Shown: positions 9,335 through 20,710, numbered from the stretch's first letter. The stretch: DNA of 64,000 nucleotides from Lichenicola sp964247725 (GCA_964247725.1 CAXTVM010000009.1:1-64000), one strand, 5' to 3'. Program-made: numbers and translations. The notes: a model not told the origin generated them from the letters alone.

Positions 9335-10750
9335 ATGCCGATGACCGTGGAGGCTATCATAGATCGTCTGGGCGGCGCCGAGCAGGCCGCGCGCCTGACC
9401 GGCGTCGGCACCGAGGCGGTCCGCAAGTGGCGGCAGGCCCGGCTGGTGCCGCCGAAGCACTGGGCGGCGATCCTGAGCGCGACCCGGCTCGAGGTCGCGG
9501 ACCTGTCGCCCGCGGCGCAGGTGCCGGAGCCCGTCGCAACCCTCGGCGAGGCCGACGCGGCCGCGCCGCCCGCGGGAGCGACCGCGGCGCTGGTGCTGTC
9601 CGACGGCACGCTGCTGTGGGGGCGCGGCTTCGGTGCTGCGACCGAGGCCGCGCGCGCGGTCGGCGAGATCTGCTTCTCGACCGGGCTCACCGGCTACCAG
9701 GAGACGCTGACCGACCCGTCCTTCGCCGGCCAGATCATCACCTTCACCTTTCCGCACATCGGCAACGTCGGCACGACGCCGGAGGACGAGGAGGCGGTCG
9801 ACATCGCCGCCCGCGGCCTGGTGGTGTCCCAGGACCTGACCGAGCCCTCGAACTGGCGGTCGACGCGGACGCTGGATGCCTGGCTGCGGTCGCGCGGCAT
9901 CCCCGGCATCTCCGGCATCGACACCCGCGCGCTCACCCGCCGCATCCGCGACGCCGGGCCGCAGGCCGCGGTGCTGGCCCACCCCGCCGACGGCCGCTTC
10001 GACGTCGCCGCCCTGCGCGCCGCAGCACTGGCCTGGCCCGGCCTAGACGGCGTGGACCTGGCGCGCGCGGTCTCCTGCACGCAGAGCTACGGCTGGACCG
10101 AGGGCACCTGGACCGACGGCCGCACGCCGGTGCGCCGGGCCGCACCCGGCGCGCGCCACGTGGTGGCGGTCGATTACGGCGCCAAGCGCAACATCCTGCG
10201 CTGCCTAGTGCAGGCCGGCTGCCGCGTCACCGTGGTGCCGGCCGACACCGACGCCGCCGCCATCCTGGCCCACGCCCCGGACGGGGTGTTCCTGTCGAAC
10301 GGCCCCGGCGATCCGGCGGCGACCGCGGACTATGCGGTGCCGGCGATCCGCGGCGTGCTGGAGGCCGGGCTGCCGGTGTTCGGCATCTGCCTCGGCCACC
10401 AGCTGCTGGCGCTGGCGCTGGGGGCGCGGACCTACAAGCTCCGGCAGGGCCATCGCGGCGCCAACCAGCCGGTGCGCGACCTCGCCACCGGCCGGGTCGA
10501 GATCACCAGCCAGAACCACGGCTTCGCGGTCGACGATGCGAGCCTGCCCGAGGACGTGCGGATCACCCACACGAGCCTGTTCGACGGCTCCAACGAGGGC
10601 ATCGCCAGCGATCGATATCCCGCCTTCTCGGTGCAGTACCATCCGGAGGCGAGCCCGGGGCCGTCGGACAGCGTCCATCTGTTCGAGCGGTTCGTGCGCA
10701 TGATGGAGAACAAGCCCGCTATGGAAGCCCCGACGCGTGCTTCCGCCTGA
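9335..10750 (+). CDS. carA: Carbamoyl-phosphate synthase small subunit with N-terminal helix-turn-helix domain, 471 aa
   Basis: Glutamine amidotransferase subunit that supplies ammonia to CarB for carbamoyl phosphate (arginine and pyrimidine synthesis). Residues from about 84 onward are standard CarA: the N-terminal CPSase domain (FSTGLTGYQETLTDPSFAGQ), then the class I GATase domain with the nucleophile in GICLGHQLL and the His-Glu pair in QYHPEA. The start at ATG 9335 follows AAGGAGA and gives MPMTVEAIIDRLGG. Oddity: residues about 3-60 form an extra helix-turn-helix of the Cro/YdaS type (EAIIDRLGGAEQAARLTGVG, then EAVRKWRQARLVPPKHW), joined by an Ala/Pro linker. E. coli CarA (about 382 aa) lacks it. 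A DNA-binding role is inferred; catalytic residues appear intact. Confidence 0.93.
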   Translation: MPMTVEAIIDRLGGAEQAARLTGVGTEAVRKWRQARLVPPKHWAAILSATRLEVADLSPAAQVPEPVATLGEADAAAPPAGATAALVLSDGTLLWGRGFGAATEAARAVGEICFSTGLTGYQETLTDPSFAGQIITFTFPHIGNVGTTPEDEEAVDIAARGLVVSQDLTEPSNWRSTRTLDAWLRSRGIPGISGIDTRALTRRIRDAGPQAAVLAHPADGRFDVAALRAAALAWPGLDGVDLARAVSCTQSYGWTEGTWTDGRTPVRRAAPGARHVVAVDYGAKRNILRCLVQAGCRVTVVPADTDAAAILAHAPDGVFLSNGPGDPAATADYAVPAIRGVLEAGLPVFGICLGHQLLALALGARTYKLRQGHRGANQPVRDLATGRVEITSQNHGFAVDDASLPEDVRITHTSLFDGSNEGIASDRYPAFSVQYHPEASPGPSDSVHLFERFVRMMENKPAMEAPTRASA

Positions 10751-11162
10751 CAGCCTGCATGTGCTTCGCCGCGAGGTCCGCGCGACCTACCCGGTATCGT
10801 TCCTCGTGGGATCGTTCCTGGTTGCGGGTATTCTGGCGTTGGGTCTGGCCGTGTTCTGCGATCGCGCCACCCTGTCATGGGCCTGCTTTGGAACCGGGAT
10901 CGCATTGCTCGTCACGGCGACCGGGATCACGCTGTTCGGCATCATTCGACGCCCGGAGATGTTGAAATCCGAGCGCACGAGGTTCGCCGAGCAGGCGCTT
11001 CAGATAGTCGGCAACGACGACATCAGCCGCGCCACGGGGGAGCGCGTCATCCAGATCACAGGCCACTACCTGGACAGGTCGTCTGTCAGCATGGAGGGTT
11101 CCAGCTCCCGCAAGATCGCCGCTCCCGATGGAGGGTCCGAAAAGGGCTACGGAAATGCCTGA
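10737..11162 (+). CDS. Two-helix membrane protein of unknown function, 141 aa
   Basis: Not recognised. Two hydrophobic helices (about 19-40 VSFLVGSFLVAGILALGLAV and 47-70 ACFGTGIALLVTATGITLFG) are followed by a hydrophilic tail of about 70 residues, probably cytoplasmic. The GTG at 10737 lies inside the last codons of carA (14-nt overlap); a GTG at 10761 is an alternative. The stop overlaps the start of the next small gene. Base composition is noticeably less GC-rich than carA and carB, so the pair looks inserted between them. It could anchor its small partner at the membrane, or the pair could be a toxin-antitoxin or defence cassette; no motif decides this. Confidence 0.6.
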   Translation: MLPPDSLHVLRREVRATYPVSFLVGSFLVAGILALGLAVFCDRATLSWACFGTGIALLVTATGITLFGIIRRPEMLKSERTRFAEQALQIVGNDDISRATGERVIQITGHYLDRSSVSMEGSSSRKIAAPDGGSEKGYGNA

Positions 11163-11490
11163 GCAACCATACCTCGTAGCCGTCGATCCCACCGTGGACG
11201 TTCTGGCCCTGAAGGACGTCATGAAGGGTGGCAATGGGTTCAGCCATTGGTGGAACCACATTCCCGGCGTGTTCCTCGTGATCAGCCGGCTGACGGCTGA
11301 CGAGATCACCGAACGCCTGAGGCCGGTGACCGGCGAATCACGCGTTCTCGTCATGGGTGTCCGCCTGGAGGACAGCGAAGGTTGGTTGCCGCAGGAGAGC
11401 TGGAAGTGGATCAAGCGCAGGACCCGCGAGCTTCGAGACCTCCCCCCAAGCCAAGCCGCCATGTCGCATGTTTCCTCCGAGGGGATCTGA
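11155..11490 (+). CDS. Small Cas2/SinR-like ferredoxin-fold protein (tentative), 111 aa
   Basis: The start at ATG 11155 overlaps the previous gene's stop by 8 nt, indicating co-translation. The pattern of beta strand (YLVAVDP), short helix, a Trp-rich turn and strand (HWWNHIPGVFLVISRL), helix (TADEITERLRPV), strand (SRVLVMGVRL) and a final Trp/basic helix (SWKWIKRR) resembles SinR-like proteins, which share the ferredoxin-like fold of Cas2 and VapD. This is a structural guess from the strand order and the LVMGV/W-IKRR ending, not a firm family call. It ends only 7 nt before the carB ATG. Composition is AT-richer than the neighbours. Confidence 0.55.
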   Translation: MPEQPYLVAVDPTVDVLALKDVMKGGNGFSHWWNHIPGVFLVISRLTADEITERLRPVTGESRVLVMGVRLEDSEGWLPQESWKWIKRRTRELRDLPPSQAAMSHVSSEGI

Positions 11491-11497
11491 TCCCGCC

Positions 11498-14752
<3,255 letters not shown>

Positions 14753-14815
14753 CGCCCGGCCGTCGCCACCGGCCGCGCTGTCATGACCTCATCACTGATC
14801 TTGGGGACACCTTCG

Positions 14816-15289
14816 GTGCAGAAATTTCCGATGACGGGCAAGGGCCTGCAGCGGCTGGAGGAGGAACTCCGCAAGCTGAAGGGCGAGGAGCGTCCGGCGG
14901 TGATCCGGGCGATCGCCGAGGCGCGCAGCCACGGCGACCTGTCGGAGAATGCGGAGTACGATGCGGCGCGCGATCGCCAGTCCTTCGTCGAGGGACGCAT
15001 CGACGAGCTCGAGGGCATCATGTCGATGGTCGAGGTGATCGAGCCGCACACGCTGTCCGGCGACCACGTCAAGTTCGGCGCGGTCGTGAAGCTGGTCGAC
15101 GAGGAGAGCGACCGCGAGGTCAGCTACCAGATCGTCGGCGTCTACGAGGCCGACATCAAGGCGGGCCTGCTGTCGGTGTCAGCGCCGCTGGCGAAGTCGC
15201 TGATCGGCAAGAAGCGGGGCGATACCGTTTCGGTGCCGGCACCCGGCGGCGACCGCACCTACGAGATCCTGTCCATCAGCTACGGCTGA
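14816..15289 (+). CDS. greA: Transcription elongation factor GreA, 157 aa
   Basis: Rescues backtracked RNA polymerase by stimulating transcript cleavage. The N-terminal coiled coil carries the conserved tip acidic region (HGDLSENAEYDAARDRQSF), and the C-terminal FKBP-like domain ends GDRTYEILSISYG. The GTG at 14816 gives MQKFPMTGKGLQRLEEELR and the standard 157-residue length, with GGGGAC upstream. An ATG at 14783 would add 11 residues not typical of the family and lacks a ribosome binding site. It follows carB, a common alphaproteobacterial order. Confidence 0.95.
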   Translation: MQKFPMTGKGLQRLEEELRKLKGEERPAVIRAIAEARSHGDLSENAEYDAARDRQSFVEGRIDELEGIMSMVEVIEPHTLSGDHVKFGAVVKLVDEESDREVSYQIVGVYEADIKAGLLSVSAPLAKSLIGKKRGDTVSVPAPGGDRTYEILSISYG

Positions 15290-15294
15290 TCGCC

Positions 15295-16491
15295 GTGATC
15301 GGCCTCGACGAGGTGCGCGCCGCCGCCGCGCGCATCGAGGGCCGCGTGCTGCGCACCCCCACGATCGCCAGCCACGCGCTGTCGCAGGCGACCGGGGCCG
15401 ACATCACCCTCAAGCTCGACAACCTGCAGGCGGTCGGCTCCTTCAAGGAGCGCGGTGCGGCCAACAAGCTCGGGCTGCTGAGCGCGGCCGAGCGGGCGCG
15501 GGGCGTCATCACGGTCTCGGCCGGCAACCACGCGCAGGGCGTCGCCCGCCACGCCAGCCTGCTCGGCATCGACGCCGTGATCGTCATGCCGCGCCACACG
15601 CCAGCGGCCAAGATCACCCGCACCGCCGCCTGGGGGGCACGCGTGGTGCTGCAGGGCTCAAGCTTCGCCGAGGCGAGCGCGCATGCGGACGAGCTGTGCC
15701 GACGCGAGAGCCGCGTGTTCGTGCATCCGTACGACGACGACGCCGTCATGGCCGGACAAGGCACGCTGGCGCTGGAGCTGCTGGAGGATGCCGGCCCGCT
15801 CGACGCGCTGGTGATCCCGATCGGCGGCGGCGGCCTGATCTCCGGCTGCGCCGTCGTCGCCGCCTCGCTGCGGCCGGAGGTCGAGATCGTCGGGGTGCAG
15901 GTCGAGAACTTCTCCTCGCTGTCGGATTTTCCCGACGACGAGACGATGCCGGCCGGCGGCACGACCATCGCCGAGGGCATCGCGGTGCTGCAGCTCGGCC
16001 GGCGGCCGCTCGAGCTCGTGCGCCGCCACGTCGCCCGCGTCGTCACGGTCTCGGAACGCGCGGTCGAGGATGCCATCACGCTGATGGCCGAGGGCGCCAA
16101 GCAGGTGTCGGAGGGCGCCGGGGCCGCGTCGCTGGCGGCGATCCTGTCGCAGCCGGACTCGTTCCGGGGCCGCAAGGTCGCCATCCCGGTCTGCGGCGGC
16201 AACATCGATAGCCGCATTCTCGCCAACACGCTGCTGCGCTCGCTGCTGCGGGACGGCCGCCTGCTGCGCCTGTTCCTGCAGATCCCGGACCGGCCCGGCG
16301 CGCTCGCCGACATCGCCGCCATCATAAGCGAGGGCGGCGGCAACATCATCGAGGTGCTGCACCAGCGCCTGTTCGCCACGCTCAGCGTGCAGACCGCCGA
16401 GCTCGAGATCATGCTGGAGGCGCGCGACCCGCAGCACGCGGAGGCGATCGCGGCTCGGCTCGGCGCCCACTACGTGGTGCGCCGCTCCTGA
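15295..16491 (+). CDS. PLP-dependent threonine dehydratase with C-terminal ACT domain, 398 aa
   Basis: Predicted to deaminate L-threonine to 2-oxobutanoate. The PLP lysine lies in NLQAVGSFKERGAANKL; SAGNHAQGVA and the phosphate-binding loop PIGGGGLISG are the other fold type II landmarks. The C-terminal 75 residues form an ACT domain (FLQIPDRPGALADIAAIISE), a site for amino-acid feedback. Its length and single ACT domain fit the short IlvA/TdcB type of alphaproteobacteria, so biosynthetic or catabolic use cannot be settled. It starts at a GTG 5 nt after greA and is probably co-transcribed with it. Confidence 0.93.
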   Translation: MIGLDEVRAAAARIEGRVLRTPTIASHALSQATGADITLKLDNLQAVGSFKERGAANKLGLLSAAERARGVITVSAGNHAQGVARHASLLGIDAVIVMPRHTPAAKITRTAAWGARVVLQGSSFAEASAHADELCRRESRVFVHPYDDDAVMAGQGTLALELLEDAGPLDALVIPIGGGGLISGCAVVAASLRPEVEIVGVQVENFSSLSDFPDDETMPAGGTTIAEGIAVLQLGRRPLELVRRHVARVVTVSERAVEDAITLMAEGAKQVSEGAGAASLAAILSQPDSFRGRKVAIPVCGGNIDSRILANTLLRSLLRDGRLLRLFLQIPDRPGALADIAAIISEGGGNIIEVLHQRLFATLSVQTAELEIMLEARDPQHAEAIAARLGAHYVVRRS

Positions 16492-17364
16492 CGGGCAGCC
16501 CGCCCAGGCTTGGGACCCCGGCGGCCTTCCGCGCCGTGGCTCGAACGGGGCCGAGACCGTCCGAGGCCTCCGCCACCGGCCGCAGCCGGGATACCTTGTC
16601 CCTCGTGTCGGTCCCACGATCCGATCTGATCGGATGGTCATGCCGGAGGGGTCGGGACGTGGATGGAACGTCGGACGTGACCCGGAGCGCCACGTCCCCC
16701 TGGCTCGAGGCGGTGCCCGATGTCCGTCTGGACCTGCTGTTCATCGCGGTCCTCGTCGGTTCCGCACTCTACGTCCTGCAGGCCGTCTTCCACGTTCATC
16801 CCGATCAGGATGTCATGCCGCCGATCGGGATGCTGCTGGCGTCGCAGCCCTCGTCGCGCTCACGACCGTCGTGGCGCACCGCGCTGACGGTCGCGATCAC
16901 GCGCGATGGTCCGACGTCGTTCGGATGGGAGACCGGCAGCCGGCTGCGGGATCTCGCGACCGGCGTGGCGAGCGGAGTGGCCGTCATGGGTCTCGAAGCG
17001 TGACGGCGGCTGCGATGCGGGGAGCCCATAAGACGGTGTGGGCGTATCGGTCGTCGGCATGCGCGATTTGCGGCTCTGGCGGAGGCAGTGCACGGATCGA
17101 CGCCGGGCACTCGACCGGTTCGGTCCGGAGCGCGTGGTGTCGCAGCCTGGCGGCGGCAGGCCACCCTCATGGTCGCTCGACTATCCCTCGGTGAGCAGGA
17201 CGGCCGCGGAGCCGCCCTTCGTCCGCTACAACGCGACGTGGAAAGTTCGGCGGGTCTGGCACACCGGAGCAGCCGCAGGTCCGGCTTCGGAGCTCTTCGA
17301 GTCCCGTCGCTCCGAGCCGGATGAAGGGTCCTGGACCCAGCGGCTCCTTCAACGCCGATCTTGC
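16492..17364. other. 873-bp stretch without a confident gene
   Basis: Frames on both strands are open but Arg/Pro/Ser-rich, as expected by chance at this GC content. The only piece with protein-like character is on the plus strand at about 16713-16848, encoding PWLEAVPDVRLDLLFIAVLV and then GSALYVLQAVFHVHPDQDVM, which would be a membrane helix; no start with a ribosome binding site and no coherent extension is seen. It may be a decayed membrane protein gene. The stretch separates the threonine dehydratase (plus) from the end of upp (minus). Confidence 0.4.
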
Positions 17365-18027
17365 CTAGCGGGTGCCGAACAGCCGGTCGCCGGCATCGCC
17401 CAGGCCGGGCCGGATGTAGCCGTGCTCGTCGAGCCCGCGGTCGATCGCAGCGGTGATCACCGCCACGTCCGGGTGCGCCGCGGTGAACGCGCGCAGACCC
17501 TCCGGCGCCGCGAGCAGGCAAACGAAGCTGATCCGCCGTGCCCCCGCCGCCCGCAGGCGGTCGACCGCCGCCACCGCGGAATGGCCGGTGGCCAGCATCG
17601 GGTCGACCACGATGCAGAGCCGGTCCGGCAGCGCGTCGGGCAGCTTCAAGTAGTACTCGACCGGCTGCAGCGTATGCGGGTCGCGATACAGGCCGACATG
17701 GCCGACACGCGCCGCCGGCAGCAGGTCCAGCATGCCGTCCAGGATGCCGTTTCCGGCACGCAGGATCGAGACCAGGCAGAGCTTCTTGCCGGCCAGCCGC
17801 CGGCCGGTCATCGGCTCCAGCGGCGTCTCGATGGCGATGTCCTCGAGCTCCAGCCCGCGGGTCGCCTCGTACGCCAACAGCAGGCTTATCTCGCGCACGA
17901 GCCGCCGAAACCCGGCGGTCGAGGTGCCCGCCTGCCGCAGCCGGGTCAGCTTGTGCTGCACCAGCGGGTGGTCGAGCACGGTGACCGACGGGAAGCCGGC
18001 CGCGCCGCCGGGGGCCGGGCCGTCCAT
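17365..18027 (-). CDS. upp: Uracil phosphoribosyltransferase, 220 aa
   Basis: Converts uracil and PRPP to UMP in pyrimidine salvage. The family landmarks are present: VTVLDHPLVQHKLTRLR at the N-terminus, SILRAGNGILDGMLDLLP, the PRPP-binding loop DPMLATGHSAVAAVDRL, and the uracil-binding C-terminus GYIRPGLGDAGDRLFGTR. An N-terminal extension of about 12 residues precedes the usual start. It lies just downstream of msrB on the same strand (9-nt gap), so the two may share a transcript. Confidence 0.97.
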   Translation of the reverse strand: MDGPAPGGAAGFPSVTVLDHPLVQHKLTRLRQAGTSTAGFRRLVREISLLLAYEATRGLELEDIAIETPLEPMTGRRLAGKKLCLVSILRAGNGILDGMLDLLPAARVGHVGLYRDPHTLQPVEYYLKLPDALPDRLCIVVDPMLATGHSAVAAVDRLRAAGARRISFVCLLAAPEGLRAFTAAHPDVAVITAAIDRGLDEHGYIRPGLGDAGDRLFGTR

Positions 18028-18036
18028 CGCCGCCGG

Positions 18037-18459
18037 CTAGCCCCCGGCGAACTGGCCAGGGGGCTGGCCAGAGGGCTGGAATGCCAGCGAGACGCCGTTC
18101 ATGCAGTAGCGGTCGCCGGTGGGCAGCGGGCCGTCCGGGAACACGTGCCCGAGATGGCTGTGGCAGGTCGCGCACACGGCCTCGACGCGCTGCATGCCAT
18201 GGCTGTCGTCGACGCGGTTCGCGACCGCGCCCTCGATCGGCGCGAAGAAGCTGGGCCAGCCACTGCCGCTCTCGTATTTGGTGGCGGAGCTGAACAGCGG
18301 CGTATCGCAGACCGCGCAATGGAACGTGCCGTCCCGCTTCTCGTAGTTCAGCGGGCTGCTGCCCGGGCGCTCGGTACCCCGCTCGCGCAGCACGTGATAT
18401 TGCTGCGGCGTCAGGCGCTGCCGCAGCGCCTCCTCGTCGAGCTTGGTCGGCTGGTCCAT
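18037..18459 (-). CDS. msrB: Peptide-methionine (R)-S-oxide reductase MsrB, 140 aa
   Basis: Repairs methionine-R-sulfoxide in oxidised proteins. It has the zinc-binding CxxC pairs (HCAVCDTPLF and EAVCATCHSHLGHVF), the substrate region ESGSGWPSFF, and the catalytic cysteine in the RYCMNGVSLAF motif near the C-terminus. The ATG at 18459 (MDQPTKLDEEALRQRL) is standard; longer frames run into the divergent gene. The Pro/Gly-rich tail after the active site is ordinary. Confidence 0.97.
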   Translation of the reverse strand: MDQPTKLDEEALRQRLTPQQYHVLRERGTERPGSSPLNYEKRDGTFHCAVCDTPLFSSATKYESGSGWPSFFAPIEGAVANRVDDSHGMQRVEAVCATCHSHLGHVFPDGPLPTGDRYCMNGVSLAFQPSGQPPGQFAGG

Positions 18460-18577
18460 GGCGGCGTCCCTCCTGCAGGTTGACCGCGTGCAGATTGGCC
18501 CGATCCGGCTGCGGCGCAACCCGAGCGCTCGGCCGGCGCTTGGTGCTGTCGGACCATGCAGTCGCGAGGAGCCCCCG

Positions 18578-18739
18578 ATGATCGACGACGAGACCAAGCC
18601 AGCCGAGCCGATGACCACCGAGGAGAAGATCGACGAGGCGATGGACGACACCTTCCCGGCCAGCGATCCGCCGTCGGTCGGCGGCAGCACCGGCCCCGAC
18701 GACACCAGCACCACCGGACCGAAGTCGCACCCGGTCTAG
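18578..18739 (+). CDS. Small conserved acidic protein with DDTFPASDPPS motif, 53 aa
   Basis: A short, very acidic, probably disordered protein (MIDDETKPAEP...EEKIDEAMDDTFPASDPPSVGG). The FPASDPPS core after an E/D-rich helix is a recurring signature of small uncharacterised proteins in many Proteobacteria. A GAGGAG motif about 9 nt before the ATG at 18578 supports this start over the longer frame from 18443, which overlaps the msrB start. Function is unknown. It is divergent from msrB and followed by a palindromic repeat element. Confidence 0.75.
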   Translation: MIDDETKPAEPMTTEEKIDEAMDDTFPASDPPSVGGSTGPDDTSTTGPKSHPV

Positions 18740-18765
18740 CGGCCCGCCGTACGGCTGTAGGTCAG

Positions 18766-18822
18766 AAGGCCAGGGGCTTGCCCCTGGGCCCGACGGGTCC
18801 GGGGCGGAGCCCTGGCCTTCCT
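18766..18822. repeat. Palindromic intergenic repeat, copy 2 (short form)
   Basis: Begins AAGGCCAGGG and ends CCCTGGCCTT like the other copies, but keeps only short stems (CCAGGGGC / GCCCCTGG on the left; GGGCCCG / CGGGTCC in the middle) and lacks the larger central module. It sits between the small acidic protein gene and gpmI. Confidence 0.8.
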
Positions 18823-18876
18823 CTCCAACTCCGTTTCGGTGATAGGATCAGATCCCGTCGCGGCCGAGGAGATTTC

Positions 18877-20418
18877 ATGGCGTCCACGCCCACCACCAGG
18901 CCGCAGCGCCGCCCGGTGATGCTGGTGATCCTCGACGGCTTCGGCTGGAGCGAGGACTGGACCGAGAACGCGGTCGCACAGGCCGCGACGCCCACCTTCG
19001 ACCGGCTGTGGGCAGCGGGGCCCGCCACTCTCCTGCGCACGTGCGGCCTCGACGTCGGCCTGCCGCCCGGGCAGATGGGCAACTCCGAGGTCGGCCATCT
19101 CAACATCGGCGCCGGCCGCGTCGTGATGCAGGAGCTGCCGCGCATCGCCGCAGCGGTCGCCGACGGCTCGCTGGCCGAGGCGCCGGCGCTCCGCACGCTG
19201 ATCGACGCGCTGCGCCGCAGCGGCGGCACCGCCCACCTGATGGGGCTGGTGTCGCCCGGCGGCGTGCACGCCCACACCGACCACGCGGTGGCGCTGGCCC
19301 ACATCCTGGTACAGGCCGGCGTGCCGGTCGCCTTCCACATCTTCACCGACGGCCGCGACACTCCGCCGCAATCCGGCCGCGGCTACATCGCGGCCCTGCG
19401 CGCAGCGCTGCCGCCGGCGGTGCGGCTGGCGACGGTCTCGGGTCGCTACTACGCCATGGACCGCGACACGCGGTGGGAGCGGGTGCAGCGCGCCTACGGG
19501 GCCGTGGTCGCGGCGCACGGGCCTCGCGAGGCCGATCCCGACCAGGTGCTGGCCCATGCCTACGAGGCCGGGATCACCGACGAGTTCGTGCCGCCCACGG
19601 TGCTGCACGGCTATGACGGCATGATGGACGGCGACGGCATCGTCTCGTTCAACTTCCGCGCCGACCGCATCCGCGAGCTGCTGGGCGCCATCCTGGATCC
19701 GGACTTCGCCGGCTTCGCGCGTGCGGCGGCGCCGGCCCTGGTCGGCACCGTCGCCATGACCCGCTACAGCGACGATCTGGCGCCGCGGCTCGGCGTGCTG
19801 TTCCCGCCGCAGAACCTGGACGACCTGCTCGGAGAGGTGGTGGCGCGGGCCGGCCGGCGGCAGCTGCGCATGGCGGAGACCGAGAAGTATCCGCACGTCA
19901 CCTACTTCCTCAACGGCGGCCGCGAGGCCGTGCTGCCGGGCGAGGACCGCATCATGGTGCCGTCGCCCAAGGTCGCGACCTACGACCTGCAGCCGGAGAT
20001 GTCCGCGCCCGAGCTCACCGACGCCGCGGTCGCCGCCATCGAGGGCGGCCGCTACGACCTCATCGTGCTGAACTACGCCAACCCCGACATGGTCGGCCAT
20101 ACCGGCGACCTGCAGGCGGCGGTCCGGGCGGTCGAGGCGGTCGATGCCGGCCTCGGCCGCATCGCGGCGGCGATCGACCGGCAGGGCGGCGTGCTGGTCG
20201 CGACCGCCGACCACGGCAACTGCGAGATGATGCGCGACCCGGACACCGGCGTGCCGCACACCGCGCACACCCTGAACGCGGTGCCGATGCTGGTGTCCGG
20301 GGCGGCCGGCGCCACGCTGGCGGAGGGCAGGCTGGCCGACATCGCGCCCACGCTGCTGGCGCTGATGGGGCTCGGGCAGCCCACCGCCATGACCGGGCGT
20401 TCGCTGCTGCGCGTCTGA
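18877..20418 (+). CDS. gpmI: 2,3-bisphosphoglycerate-independent phosphoglycerate mutase, 513 aa
   Basis: Interconverts 3- and 2-phosphoglycerate in glycolysis and gluconeogenesis, using two Mn ions and a phosphoserine intermediate. The metal-binding N-terminus is VILDGFGWSEDW; the catalytic serine is in PPGQMGNSEVGHLNIGAGR; later ligands are in NYANPDMVGHTGD and VATADHGNCE. Length is normal. The ATG at 18877 has GAGGAG at a proper distance. A following run-on frame to 20634 is not convincing, leaving 233 bp to the envC start. Confidence 0.97.
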   Translation: MASTPTTRPQRRPVMLVILDGFGWSEDWTENAVAQAATPTFDRLWAAGPATLLRTCGLDVGLPPGQMGNSEVGHLNIGAGRVVMQELPRIAAAVADGSLAEAPALRTLIDALRRSGGTAHLMGLVSPGGVHAHTDHAVALAHILVQAGVPVAFHIFTDGRDTPPQSGRGYIAALRAALPPAVRLATVSGRYYAMDRDTRWERVQRAYGAVVAAHGPREADPDQVLAHAYEAGITDEFVPPTVLHGYDGMMDGDGIVSFNFRADRIRELLGAILDPDFAGFARAAAPALVGTVAMTRYSDDLAPRLGVLFPPQNLDDLLGEVVARAGRRQLRMAETEKYPHVTYFLNGGREAVLPGEDRIMVPSPKVATYDLQPEMSAPELTDAAVAAIEGGRYDLIVLNYANPDMVGHTGDLQAAVRAVEAVDAGLGRIAAAIDRQGGVLVATADHGNCEMMRDPDTGVPHTAHTLNAVPMLVSGAAGATLAEGRLADIAPTLLALMGLGQPTAMTGRSLLRV

Positions 20419-20650
20419 GGGCCGGTCTTGGAATGGGCCGTGCCGGGCGAGGGTGCCGCGGCGACGCGGCACGCCGCGCGTGTCCTGCCGAACCAGAGCG
20501 GAGCGGCCTTGATGGCGGTGAGCCTCGGCAAGCCGGGACGGCCCGTCGGACCGCAGGCGCAGCCCTTCCCCAGACAGGCTCCGGGCGGTGCGCCGGCCCG
20601 TCACCAGGAGCGGGGCACCGGGCGGGCGGCCTGAACGCCGCCGGCCCGCT

Positions 20651-20710
20651 CTTGGCTCGCCCGGTCTTGGCTCGCTCGATCTTGGCTCGCAGGACCCTGG
20701 CTCTCGGGGC
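20651..20710. repeat. Four 15-bp tandem repeats at the 5' end of envC
   Basis: Three units begin CTTGGCTCGC (20651, 20666, 20681), and a fourth, diverged unit begins CCTGGCTCTC (20696). In the envC frame each encodes an L-A-R-x-x type pentapeptide within the presumed signal peptide. Each unit also contains a TTG that could serve as a start. Confidence 0.75.

Noticed and set aside
9190..9690. Minus-strand frame across the yqeY/carA control region
   Set aside because: Low-complexity shadow of carA; the region is better explained as a divergent control region with palindromes.
14755..14780. CGGCCG-containing stem between carB and greA as a terminator
   Set aside because: Arms are only about 6 bp with no U-tract; at this GC content such stems are frequent by chance.
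20428..20634. 68-codon frame between gpmI and envC
   Set aside because: I first considered it as an RlmH fragment because of the usual gene order, but it has none of the RlmH motifs and a chance-like composition.
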